A stretch of DNA of 11,427 nt from positions 1 through 11,427 of the forward strand of contig DATDGI010000092.1 of assembly GCA_036522155.1 (NCBI GenBank), read 5' to 3'. Shown here in pieces: positions 1-5,313 of the stretch. Both the position numbers and the translations under genes were made by a program. Positions within the stretch are counted from its first letter, which is position 1. Each line of letters begins with the position of its first letter. The notes under the pieces were generated by a model. That model did no database searches. It saw nothing but the letters and a program-made list of their open reading frames with translations, and had not been told where the DNA came from. Origin of the DNA: UBA9676 sp036522155. Lineage in GTDB: Bacteria > Actinomycetota > Actinomycetes > Streptosporangiales > Streptosporangiaceae.

Positions 1-2
1 AG

Positions 3-788
3 GAATTCCTCCAGCTGCTGCCGCAGCGGCCTGCGCCCGTCCGGGTGCAGCGCTGGAGCGCACGGCGGGCAGGCGCCTGGGCTGCCGTCCTTGTCGCGGT
101 ATTCCTGCTGGTCATCGCTCTGGCAAATTCCCTGCTCAGCAGCGCCACCCCAGCGACGGCACTGTATGTCAGCAAGATGGACTGCCACACCCTGGAACCA
201 CTGCTGGCCGAAGCCCAGTCGGTGCCCACCGCCACCGAAGTGGTGTGCATCCGGCCGCTGCCGCCCGGCTGGACCCTGGGCAGGGTCCAGGCGTTCCGCG
301 GCACATCGGTCATCACGCTGGGCAACGACCGGGCCGGTGACAGCGCGCTGCAGCTGACCCTGACCAGGCACTGCGCCGTCGGCCGGGCCGCCCCGGTCCG
401 GGCACCCGGACCGGGAATCAGGCGGCTGCGCGCCCCGGGCGGCGGAGCCCGGTTCGCAGCCACCTGGTATGACGTTTTCCCCGGCGGCTGCGTCCAGATC
501 GCGCTGCGCCCAGCGACCCAGCAGGCAGCGGTTGACCAGGGCCTGGCCCGGCAGGTCCCGGCCATCGTCGGGTACGTCTCCCGTGCGGCGTTGCGGCACG
601 ACCTGGCGCAGCGCTCCGGGGGCCAGTTGCGGCTGGACAGGGCCGCCAGCAGCCGCACGGCGGACTCTGCCGGTCAGCCGGGTCATAACCGGATGATCTG
701 TGCGCCCGGGCTCGCGCCGCCGCTGCAATCTCCCACCGCTCGTACTCGGCGATCTGGTAGCGCTGATAACTGTCCTGCCGAGCTGTGA
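3..788 (+). CDS. Membrane-anchored extracellular protein, 5'-truncated by the window edge
   Basis: The reading frame is open from the first full codon at position 3, so the gene most likely starts upstream; a GTG at 45 is the first internal alternative. After a basic stretch (RWSARR) comes one hydrophobic segment of about 20 residues, predicted to be a membrane anchor, followed by an exported domain. That domain has four cysteines (in MDCHT, EVVCI, TRHCA and PGGCV) that could form two disulfides, and blocks such as LPPGWTLGR, TWYDVFPGGC and the segment around VSRAALR that I associate with uncharacterised actinobacterial membrane proteins. No enzymatic motif is visible. After about position 650 the translation turns into a low-complexity Ser/Arg/Pro tail, so the original C-terminus may have been lost and the frame may now run on to an accidental stop. 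Function unknown; that it is a real gene is fairly sure, its exact ends are not. Confidence 0.6.
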   Translation, partial: EFLQLLPQRPAPVRVQRWSARRAGAWAAVLVAVFLLVIALANSLLSSATPATALYVSKMDCHTLEPLLAEAQSVPTATEVVCIRPLPPGWTLGRVQAFRGTSVITLGNDRAGDSALQLTLTRHCAVGRAAPVRAPGPGIRRLRAPGGGARFAATWYDVFPGGCVQIALRPATQQAAVDQGLARQVPAIVGYVSRAALRHDLAQRSGGQLRLDRAASSRTADSAGQPGHNRMICAPGLAPPLQSPTARTRRSGSADNCPAEL

Positions 789-930
789 AGCGAAGTGCTT
801 TCGCGCCGGAGTAATGCAAGCCTATGCATTCACCTGCATTCCTATACACCCGGCAGACGCACTACTTTCGGCAGAGTCGGATGTTCAGTCGCTCCTGCCG
901 GGGCCGGTTGGAGCGGTCGTCCGTACGAGC

Positions 931-962
931 TGTTCGAATCAATCGAACATTAGCGATGCTAA
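931..962. promoter_or_regulatory. Two adjoining palindromes, possible operator or recombinase accessory site
   Basis: TGTTCGA (931-937) and TCGAACA (943-949) form a perfect 7-bp inverted repeat with a 5-bp spacer. The next base begins TTAGC (950-954), GAT, GCTAA (958-962), a second perfect inverted repeat. They lie just upstream of the direct repeats at 971-992 and about 120 bp before the tRNA-like sequence. The first resembles the half-sites of actinobacterial LexA boxes but in the opposite order, so I do not call it a LexA site. A phage-type repressor operator or an integrase/excisionase site is a guess from position. Confidence 0.35.
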
Positions 963-970
963 GGGGTTTC

Positions 971-992
971 TGGGAGCCAAGTTGGGAGCCAA
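971..992. repeat. Direct repeat pair, 10 bp with 12-bp period (left of att-like site)
   Basis: TGGGAGCCAA occurs at 971-980 and again at 983-992, exactly 12 bp apart. A second pair of nearly the same decamer with the same period lies at 1308-1329, on the other side of the tRNA-like sequence. Tyrosine recombinases and their excisionases bind short, helically phased direct repeats flanking the crossover core, so these are candidate arm-type sites; that role is inferred. Confidence 0.5.
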
Positions 993-1084
993 CGACGCCA
1001 GCTGCCAGCCGACGCCTGGCCACGCCCAGCCAGAGTCGTCGCAGGTGAATAGCCCACATGGCCACGCCTGGCACCCCCGAGCGA

Positions 1085-1140
1085 TGAGCTAGGCCTGTAT
1101 GGCATGCAAGAGGTCAGGGGTTCGAGTCCCCTTAGCTCCA
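1085..1140 (+). other. tRNA-Ala(GGC)-like 3' half, probable integrative-element attachment core
   Basis: The stretch has a perfect T arm (AGGGG 1116-1120, TTCGAGT loop, CCCCT 1128-1132), an acceptor 3' strand TAGCTCC (1133-1139) and a discriminator A at 1140, with no encoded CCA. Counting back gives variable loop 1111-1115 and an anticodon arm whose loop reads A-T-GGC-A-T, an alanine anticodon at 1101-1103. The anticodon stem pairs at four of five positions (one a G-T wobble). There is no D arm: only GG (1092-1093) separates the anticodon stem from GAGCTA (1086-1091), which pairs six bases with the acceptor strand. It therefore cannot be a normal tRNA. Most likely it is the tRNA 3' end copied into an att site by a tyrosine integrase; no integrase gene is in the window. 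Confidence 0.6.
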
Positions 1141-1442
1141 CGTTTCCGCAGTTCAGAGGCCATTTCTGGTCTCCGTATTTGATCTTTGACCGCTTGTAAT
1201 GTTGCAAGAAGTCATCTTATCCGGCGAGCTGGCATGACCTGTCGTTCTCGCAGGTCAGCGCGCTGCGGCGTCGCTGGTCGAGGATCGTGGCTGCGGTCAG
1301 GCGCTTCCGGGAGCCAAGCGGGGAGCCAGCAGGTTTGATTTTGCGTCCTGCTGGAGGCCGCAGGTAGGCGTCCCGAGCAGCCCGCGCAGAGGTAGCTCCG
1401 TCACGCTAAGTGAGAACCGTAGCGAGCACCGGAGTCAGTGGC
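1141..1442. other. Gene-free stretch between the att-like site and the transposon
   Basis: No convincing coding region on either strand. It contains a perfect 7-bp stem (TGACCTG 1235-1241 with CAGGTCA 1251-1257, 9-nt loop) that could be a weak terminator or protein-binding site, and the second direct-repeat pair at 1308-1329. The sequence ends in GTGGC directly before the TA at 1443-1444 that borders the transposon. Confidence 0.4.
1308..1329. repeat. Direct repeat pair, 10 bp with 12-bp period (right of att-like site)
   Basis: CGGGAGCCAA (1308-1317) and GGGGAGCCAG (1320-1329) repeat the GGGAGCCA core of the pair at 971-992 with the same 12-bp step and orientation. Together the two pairs bracket the tRNA-like core at roughly 110 and 170 bp, as arm-type sites do in attP of tyrosine-recombinase elements. 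Binding is inferred. Confidence 0.5.
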
Positions 1443-1470
1443 TAAAGATCTCTAATGGTGGGGGTTACAG
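1442..1470. repeat. Left terminal inverted repeat of the transposon
   Basis: This 29-bp end matches the reverse complement of 5051-5079 at 24 positions, with mismatches at steps 11, 12, 18, 22 and 28. It includes the border TA (1443-1444) and overlaps the end of the transposase gene, whose TAG is 1454-1452 on the minus strand. It starts CTAAAGATCTCTAATGG. Confidence 0.75.
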
Positions 1471-2069
1471 AAGGGTGTGAGGTCCAGGCCGGTGCTGGCG
1501 AGGAAGCCTTCGAGGAGCGCGGGCCGGTACTGCATCCGTTTCAGCCGGGTCTTCACCAGGGCGGTCAGCTGGGCGAGGTTGCGTTTGGCCAGGTTGGCCA
1601 GGGACCGCTTGAGATGCGACCAGAGCGGCTCGACCGGGTTCAGCTCGTGCGCATACGGCGGCAGCTGGCAGACGGTCAGCCAGTCCCGGGCTGCGGCCAG
1701 CTCGGTCATCGCGGCGCTGACGTGCGAATTGAGATTGTCCCAGATGAGCACGATCGGGCCGGTGAGCTGCTGATGGGCGGCGTCCAGCAGCCGGGCGTAA
1801 TCGGTCTCGGTGAAGCCTTTGCGCTGGTCGTTGCGGCGGCGGCGGTTGTTGTGCACGCGGTAGATCAGCCGCGGGCGGCGGCCCGGCTTGATGCACAACA
1901 GCGCGGCGAGCGAGACGCGCTTGTTGCTGCCGCCGGTCACCGTCACCACCGGGGTGGTGCCGCGCCGTCCCCAGGTGCGTCCCTTCGGCGGCCTTAAGCC
2001 CTGGCCAGACTCGTCTTCGAAGACGATCCAGGCGCCCAGGTCCGCCGCCGTCCTTTTACCACCGGCCAC
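1452..2069 (-). CDS. IS630 family transposase, catalytic (DDE) part
   Basis: This frame encodes the RNase H-like DDE domain of an IS630-type transposase. The catalytic triad is visible as D in FEDES (residue 19), D in LIWDNLNSH (residue 112) and E in NPVEPLW (residue 148), with 35 residues between the last two as the family requires. The GTG at 2069 is in the middle of the protein, so the frame is probably not translated alone. A -1 slip on the AAAA tract (2057-2054) from the upstream frame produces a join VVK-RTAADLGAWIVFEDES that reads like an uninterrupted family member, giving a protein of 361 residues. The frame ends within the left terminal repeat. It acts on the terminal repeats, cutting and joining at TA sites. 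Confidence 0.8.
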   Translation of the reverse strand: MAGGKRTAADLGAWIVFEDESGQGLRPPKGRTWGRRGTTPVVTVTGGSNKRVSLAALLCIKPGRRPRLIYRVHNNRRRRNDQRKGFTETDYARLLDAAHQQLTGPIVLIWDNLNSHVSAAMTELAAARDWLTVCQLPPYAHELNPVEPLWSHLKRSLANLAKRNLAQLTALVKTRLKRMQYRPALLEGFLASTGLDLTPFCNPHH

Positions 2070-2536
2070 CTCTCCTCCCGCCAGGCGGCGATCCGCGCCT
2101 CATCCCGCTCCGCAGCCCGGCGGGCCGGGACCTGGACGCTCCAGCCGATCCGGTGCAGCAGCAGGTCCATCCCGGCCAGGGTGTAGTTCACGCCGAACCG
2201 GCGGCGCGCCACCTCGGTGATCCGCGCCAGCGTCCAGCACTGATCCTCATCCCACCCCTGCACCGCAGGCCCGGCATCCAGCACCGTCTCCAGTTCCCGC
2301 AGCTGAGGGGTGGTGAGCTTGCACTTCGCCCCGCCTGCGCCCTTCGACGCCAGCGCCGCCCGGCCCCCGGCAGCTAGCGCCCGCCGCCACCGGTTCGCCG
2401 GCATCCGCGGCACCCGGAAGTGCCGGGCCACCTCCCGGTCACTGGCCGCCTCGATTAACTCCGCAGCCGCCAGCCGCACCTGCTCCCGGCGGGCCCGTTC
2501 AGCCGCATCCAGCCCGCCACCATCGGGATACCTCAT
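1994..2536 (-). CDS. IS630 family transposase, N-terminal DNA-binding part
   Basis: Begins at an ATG (2536) 44 bp from the internal terminal-repeat copy and overlaps the catalytic frame by 76 bp. Residues about 15-75 form helix-turn-helix segments (SDREVARHFRV, then NRWRRAL), followed by the winged second domain (TLARITEVARRRFGVNYT...LLHRIGWS) typical of the IS630 N-terminus, which binds the terminal repeats. Up to K161 it matches family expectations; beyond it the frame degenerates to GRRRTWAPGSSS and stops at 1994, whereas the other frame continues the family sequence. This is either programmed -1 frameshifting, known in several IS630-type elements, or a single-base mutation. Confidence 0.75.
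   Translation of the reverse strand: MRYPDGGGLDAAERARREQVRLAAAELIEAASDREVARHFRVPRMPANRWRRALAAGGRAALASKGAGGAKCKLTTPQLRELETVLDAGPAVQGWDEDQCWTLARITEVARRRFGVNYTLAGMDLLLHRIGWSVQVPARRAAERDEARIAAWREERWPVVKGRRRTWAPGSSSKTSLARA
2051..2063 (-). other. Putative -1 frameshift site in the IS630 transposase
   Basis: On the minus strand the sequence is GTG GTA AAA GGA in the upstream frame and GGT AAA AGG in the downstream frame. A lysine tRNA on the second AAA (2056-2054) could slip back one base on the run of four A to 2057-2055. This is a shorter slippery run than the A6-A7 tracts of well-studied elements, so efficiency would be low and a plain mutation is also possible. Confidence 0.45.
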
Positions 2537-2579
2537 GACACGGGCATACCGCGGGACAGGCCAGCCGTCACCAGGTCAG

Positions 2580-2604
2580 TGACCCCGCGGTTGAAGATCT
2601 TTTT
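2580..2604. repeat. Internal third copy of the transposon terminal repeat
   Basis: Read on the minus strand from 2604, AAAGATCTTCAA is identical over 12 bases to the outer right end, followed by a GC-rich stretch that keeps GGG but otherwise diverges. It lies between the transposase start (2536) and the tetR stop (2632), where the right end of a plain IS630 would be. The expected border TA is TT here. Confidence 0.6.
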
Positions 2605-2631
2605 TGGTGCGAGCCGCGCGGCGCAGGTGGG

Positions 2632-3351
2632 CTATTCGGGGAGCATTGTCGCGAGGCCATTGAGCACTCGTTCGAGCCCTAGGTCGAAGCCGTGCTTTAG
2701 GCGGTCGGGGTCGCGCGGCGCGCGAGCGTCGAGGACGACGCGGGTGAGGATTGGGTAGCGGCCGCTCTGGATCAGACGCTCGATATAGGGGATCTGGGTT
2801 TGCATCCATTGCTTCTGGTCGAGACCGGAGCGCCGGACGGCTTCCTGCTCGGAGAGTTCCTCGAGTGCGCGACCACGTACGAAGGCGTCGAGCGTTTCGA
2901 CCATCACGAGCATCTCGTCGATCTCCAGGCCAAGACCGTCGATCGCGCTGAGCACCTGCTCGTAGCACCGAGCCGTATTTGGCCCGAGATTGCGCAGGCC
3001 GGCGCTGGGGACGGCCATCCAGGGGTGGCGCAGGGTCATCGCCCGTAGGCCGTGAGCGAACGAGCGCAGGTCCTCGCGCCAGTCCCCGCGGACCTCGAAC
3101 TGCAGGTCGCTGCCCATCACCGCGTCGGCCATCAGGTCGATCAGCTCGTCCTTGCGGGCGACGTAACGGTAGAGCGATGCCGCTCCAACACCGAGCTCGG
3201 CCGCCATGGCCCGCATCGAGACCGCCTCGATTCCCTGCGTATCGGCCAGCGTCACGGCGGCCGTGGTGATCTGCTCGCGCGAGAGCGAGGGGGCAGGACC
3301 GCGAGCGGCCCGCTCGGGACGGTCCCAGATGACTCCACGGCTAGAACTCAT
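2632..3351 (-). CDS. TetR family transcriptional regulator of the divergent efflux pump
   Basis: A 239-residue TetR-type repressor. After a basic N-terminal extension, residues 25-80 form the DNA-binding domain, with the helix-turn-helix at about 45-64 (RAMAAELGVGAASLYRYV) and the typical KDELIDLM continuation. The remaining 160 residues are the all-helical ligand-binding and dimerisation domain, with a layout like the TetR_C type found beside efflux genes. It is transcribed away from the MFS gene with 74 bp between the start codons, the classic arrangement for an autoregulated drug-responsive repressor. The ATG at 3351 is supported by a promoter whose -10 box ends only eight bases upstream, implying a nearly leaderless mRNA. 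It ends 28 bp from the internal transposon repeat. The inducing ligand cannot be read from the sequence; it is presumably a pump substrate. Confidence 0.88.
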   Translation of the reverse strand: MSSSRGVIWDRPERAARGPAPSLSREQITTAAVTLADTQGIEAVSMRAMAAELGVGAASLYRYVARKDELIDLMADAVMGSDLQFEVRGDWREDLRSFAHGLRAMTLRHPWMAVPSAGLRNLGPNTARCYEQVLSAIDGLGLEIDEMLVMVETLDAFVRGRALEELSEQEAVRRSGLDQKQWMQTQIPYIERLIQSGRYPILTRVVLDARAPRDPDRLKHGFDLGLERVLNGLATMLPE

Positions 3352-3370
3352 TGCGAACAGTGTACTCAGT
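3350..3370. promoter_or_regulatory. Operator O1 of the TetR regulator
   Basis: The 3352-3370 sequence TGCGAACAGTGTACTCAGT recurs with one change at 3396-3414. As a 21-bp unit it is an imperfect palindrome (outer TTG/CAG-type arms around GNNAC and GTNTAC). It overlaps the tetR start codon, the tetR -10 box and the MFS -35 box, so occupancy would block both promoters. Repressor binding is inferred from position and symmetry. Confidence 0.65.
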
Positions 3371-3380
3371 CTGCTATGGT
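3351..3380 (+). promoter_or_regulatory. Promoter of the MFS efflux gene
   Basis: TTGCGA (3351-3356) and TATGGT (3375-3380) are 18 bp apart on the plus strand. The start would be near 3387, about 39 bases before the MFS ATG. The -35 box lies in O1, and O2 sits just after the predicted start, where a bound repressor would block the polymerase. Confidence 0.45.
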
Positions 3381-3388
3381 CTCGTCAA
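3359..3388 (-). promoter_or_regulatory. Promoter of tetR
   Basis: On the minus strand TTGACG (3388-3383) and TACACT (3364-3359) are separated by 18 bp, close to the sigma-70-type consensus. Transcription would begin about 3352-3353, directly at the tetR ATG (3351), so the transcript would be leaderless, which is common in actinobacteria. The -10 box is inside operator O1. Confidence 0.55.
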
Positions 3389-3393
3389 CGATT

Positions 3394-3414
3394 ACTGCGA
3401 ACGGTGTACTCAGT
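3394..3414. promoter_or_regulatory. Operator O2 of the TetR regulator
   Basis: The 21-bp imperfect palindrome has ACTG and CAGT outer arms and seven of ten symmetric base pairs. It matches O1 at 18 of the 19 shared positions and lies 44 bp centre to centre from it, about four helical turns, so two dimers could sit on the same DNA face. It ends directly before the ribosome binding site of the MFS gene. Confidence 0.65.
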
Positions 3415-3425
3415 AAGGAGCTACC

Positions 3426-4892
3426 ATGGGAACGAGTGCAGATGTAAGAACGATGGTCCAGACCGAAGGGCTGGCCAAGCTCCCCGGCACCGCCATGCCG
3501 TCGACCGCCCGCAACCCGCTGCGCTGGTTCGTGCTCGCGGTCGTGCTCGCCGCCAACATCATGGACACGATGGACGCGACGATCGTCAACGTCGCCGGCC
3601 CGTCGATCCGGCATGCGATCGGCGGCAGCGCCTCCACCCTGCAGTGGCTGAGCGCTGGCTACACGCTCGCGTTTGCCGTGTTCCTGATCACCGGCGCACG
3701 GCTCGGGGACATATTCGGCCGCCGCCGGCTGTTCCTGATCGGCTCAGCCGGCTTCACCGTGATGTCCGCGGCCTGCGCGGTCGCCCCCTCGCCGGCGGTG
3801 CTGATCGCCTTCCGGGTGCTGCAGGGCTCCTTCGGGGCGCTGATGATCCCCCAGGGGGTCGGGATGCTCAAAGAGGTCTTCGCCGAGGACGAGATGACCA
3901 AGGTGTTCGGCGCCTACGGGCCGATGATAGGGCTGTCCGTACTTGCCGCACCAATCCTCGCCGGCGCGCTGGTCGGGGCGAATCTTTGGGGGATCGGATG
4001 GCGGCTGGTGTTCCTGATCAACGTCCCGATCGGCATTGTCGCTTTCGCCGGAGCCGTGCGAGTCCTCCCGCGGACCGTCGCCCACCCCGGAATCCGGCTC
4101 GACACCGGCGGGATGATCATCGTCGGACTCGCGCTGACCGCGATCATCTACCCGCTGATTCAAGGCCGCACGGCGGGCTGGCCCGCGTGGACGTTCGTCA
4201 TGCTGGGGGCCGGGGCGCTGCTGCTCGGCGCGTTCGTGATGTGGGAGCGCCGCCATCACGGCGATCCGCTGATCGAGCCAGCGCTGCTGGCCAACCGAAC
4301 CTACACGAGCGGGATCCTCGTCGCGCTCGCCTTTTTCGGCGCCTTCAGCGGAGTGCTGCTGTGCGTGTCACTGTTCGTTCAGCTCGGCGAGGGATTCTCC
4401 CCAATCCACGCGGGCCTGACGCTGACGGCGATGGTCCTCGGAATGATCGCCGGGATGGGCGCCTCCTTCGCGCTCGTCGCTCGCCTCGGCCGCCATCTAC
4501 TGCACGTCGGCATCGCGCTCGTCGGTGCGGGGGCCGTCGTTCTGGCCCTGACCGTGACCGGCGCGCATACGGCATCGACGCTGGACCTCGCTCCCGGACT
4601 GTTCCTGTTCGGCGCCGGCGCCGGGATGGCGATGGGGCAGCTGTTCGACTTCATCCTCGCCGGCGTCGGGATGGACGAAATCGGCTCCGCCTCCGGTGTG
4701 CTCCAGGCGGTGCAGCAGCTCTCGAGCGCGGTCGGCGTCGCCGCCCTGGGAACGATCTTCTTCTCAGCCTTCGCCGGCCATCCGCCAACGCACGCACTCG
4801 CGATCACCGCATGGGCATGCCTGGTCCCGGTCGCCGCCGCGTTCGCGCTCATCTTCCGGCTGCCGATGCACGCCCGCGAACCACAGATCTGA
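3426..4892 (+). CDS. DHA2-type MFS multidrug efflux transporter (EmrB/QacA-like)
   Basis: A 488-residue integral membrane protein with about 14 hydrophobic segments, the size of the DHA2 drug:H+ antiporter family. Key family motifs are visible: MDTMDATIVNVAGPSI in the first helix (46-61), motif A GARLGDIFGRRR (90-101), the motif-B arginine and LQGSFGA (130-138), and a motif-C-like stretch ending APILAGALVG (175-184). The ATG at 3426 has a strong ribosome binding site, AAGGAG (3415-3420), six bases upstream. The gene is divergent from a TetR regulator with two shared operators, so it is presumably kept off until a substrate binds the repressor. It sits at the inner right side of the transposon, 158 bp before the terminal repeat. 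Family membership is sure; the substrate is unknown. Confidence 0.92.
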   Translation: MGTSADVRTMVQTEGLAKLPGTAMPSTARNPLRWFVLAVVLAANIMDTMDATIVNVAGPSIRHAIGGSASTLQWLSAGYTLAFAVFLITGARLGDIFGRRRLFLIGSAGFTVMSAACAVAPSPAVLIAFRVLQGSFGALMIPQGVGMLKEVFAEDEMTKVFGAYGPMIGLSVLAAPILAGALVGANLWGIGWRLVFLINVPIGIVAFAGAVRVLPRTVAHPGIRLDTGGMIIVGLALTAIIYPLIQGRTAGWPAWTFVMLGAGALLLGAFVMWERRHHGDPLIEPALLANRTYTSGILVALAFFGAFSGVLLCVSLFVQLGEGFSPIHAGLTLTAMVLGMIAGMGASFALVARLGRHLLHVGIALVGAGAVVLALTVTGAHTASTLDLAPGLFLFGAGAGMAMGQLFDFILAGVGMDEIGSASGVLQAVQQLSSAVGVAALGTIFFSAFAGHPPTHALAITAWACLVPVAAAFALIFRLPMHAREPQI

Positions 4893-4970
4893 CCGGCCGC
4901 GGGAAGCAGCCAGCGGCGGTCGCCGGGGCGGCTGGGCCAGGCACCGCGCACAAGCAGCCACACGGCGAGC

Positions 4971-4996
4971 GCCGCGGCAGCCGCTCCGGCCGCGGC
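4971..4996 (+). terminator. Possible terminator hairpin after the MFS gene
   Basis: GCCGCGGC (4971-4978) can pair with an identical self-complementary octamer at 4989-4996 over a 10-nt loop, 79 bp after the MFS stop. There is no T run, which is usual for actinobacterial terminators, but such GC-rich palindromes also arise by chance in this composition. Confidence 0.3.
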
Positions 4997-5050
4997 GCGG
5001 CCGCCCCGGTGGCCGCCCCTCATCTCGCACGGCACGCCACCATCACCACG

Positions 5051-5079
5051 CCGTAACTCCCGCCATTGAAGATCTTTAG
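5051..5079. repeat. Right terminal inverted repeat of the transposon
   Basis: Ends in CCATTGAAGATCTT followed by TA (5077-5078). Its reverse complement agrees with the left end at 24 of 29 positions, better than the internal copy does. No transposase remnant adjoins it, so it is a solitary end rather than part of a second complete insertion sequence. Confidence 0.75.
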
Positions 5080-5313
5080 CGCCAGATCGCCGATTCCGGG
5101 CGGGCTAATTGCCGAGTCGGTTGTCCAGGTAGCTGCACGCATATTGGCCATTTCTGCACCCGGGGCTATCGCCGGGCCCGGCTGAGTCGAATCCGCGGTC
5201 TTGTGCTGTGGCGGGGCTTTCGCCGCTGGTGGCCGGGTGGACTCATCTGCCCTGCCGGGCCCGGGTTCTTGCTGCACCAGCGGTGGTGGTGTCACGGACC
5301 GGCAGACTTGTTG

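Larger units (their letters stand above)
1445..2601 (-). mobile_element. Nested IS630-like insertion sequence (1157 bp)
   Basis: From the left terminal repeat to the internal repeat copy at 2580-2604 the distance is 1157 bp, the usual size of an IS630 element, and it contains only the transposase. The internal end shares AAGATCTTCAA with the outer right end but lacks the border TA (TT at 2602-2603) and matches the left end less well. This is probably the original insertion sequence; its right end now seems to be degenerate, with the outer end at 5076 the better partner. Confidence 0.55.
1445..5076. mobile_element. IS630-family transposon carrying a TetR/MFS efflux passenger (3632 bp)
   Basis: The outer ends read AAGATCTCTAATGG at 1445 and, reverse-complemented, AAGATCTTCAATGG from 5076. 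Extended to 29 bp (1442-1470 against 5051-5079) the two ends match at 24 positions. Both are bordered by TA (1443-1444 and 5077-5078), the target dinucleotide that IS630/Tc1-mariner elements duplicate. Inside are an IS630 transposase on the minus strand (1452-2536), a TetR regulator (minus, 2632-3351) and a DHA2 MFS exporter (plus, 3426-4892). The transposase stop codon lies inside the left terminal repeat, as in compact insertion sequences. The unit looks like an insertion sequence that has acquired an efflux cassette. Without the transposon the flanks would join as GTGGC-TA-GCGCC. The ends are read directly; mobility of the whole unit is inferred. Confidence 0.7.

Noticed and set aside
931..949. 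LexA (SOS) box
   Set aside because: Actinobacterial boxes have TCGAAC before GTTCGA; here the half-sites are in the opposite order with a 5-bp spacer.
959..1207. Minus-strand frame containing RGLEPLTSCMP
   Set aside because: This peptide is the well-known antisense translation of a tRNA 3' half; it reflects the att/tRNA-like sequence, not a protein gene.
4379..5035. Minus-strand frame starting near 5035 with a hydrophobic stretch (AAAGAAAAALAVWLLV)
   Set aside because: The stretch comes from GC-rich palindromic sequence, the rest is antisense to the MFS gene, and no ribosome binding site is present.
3206..5056. Long 616-codon plus-strand frame
   Set aside because: It is the out-of-frame shadow of the MFS gene: Arg/Pro/Asp-rich, no membrane segments, no domain, and it begins inside tetR.
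5080..5313. Gene or RNA in the gap between the transposon and the DUF1772 gene
   Set aside because: Only short frames and GC-rich palindromes such as GCCGGGCCCGGC; nothing with a start signal or family resemblance.
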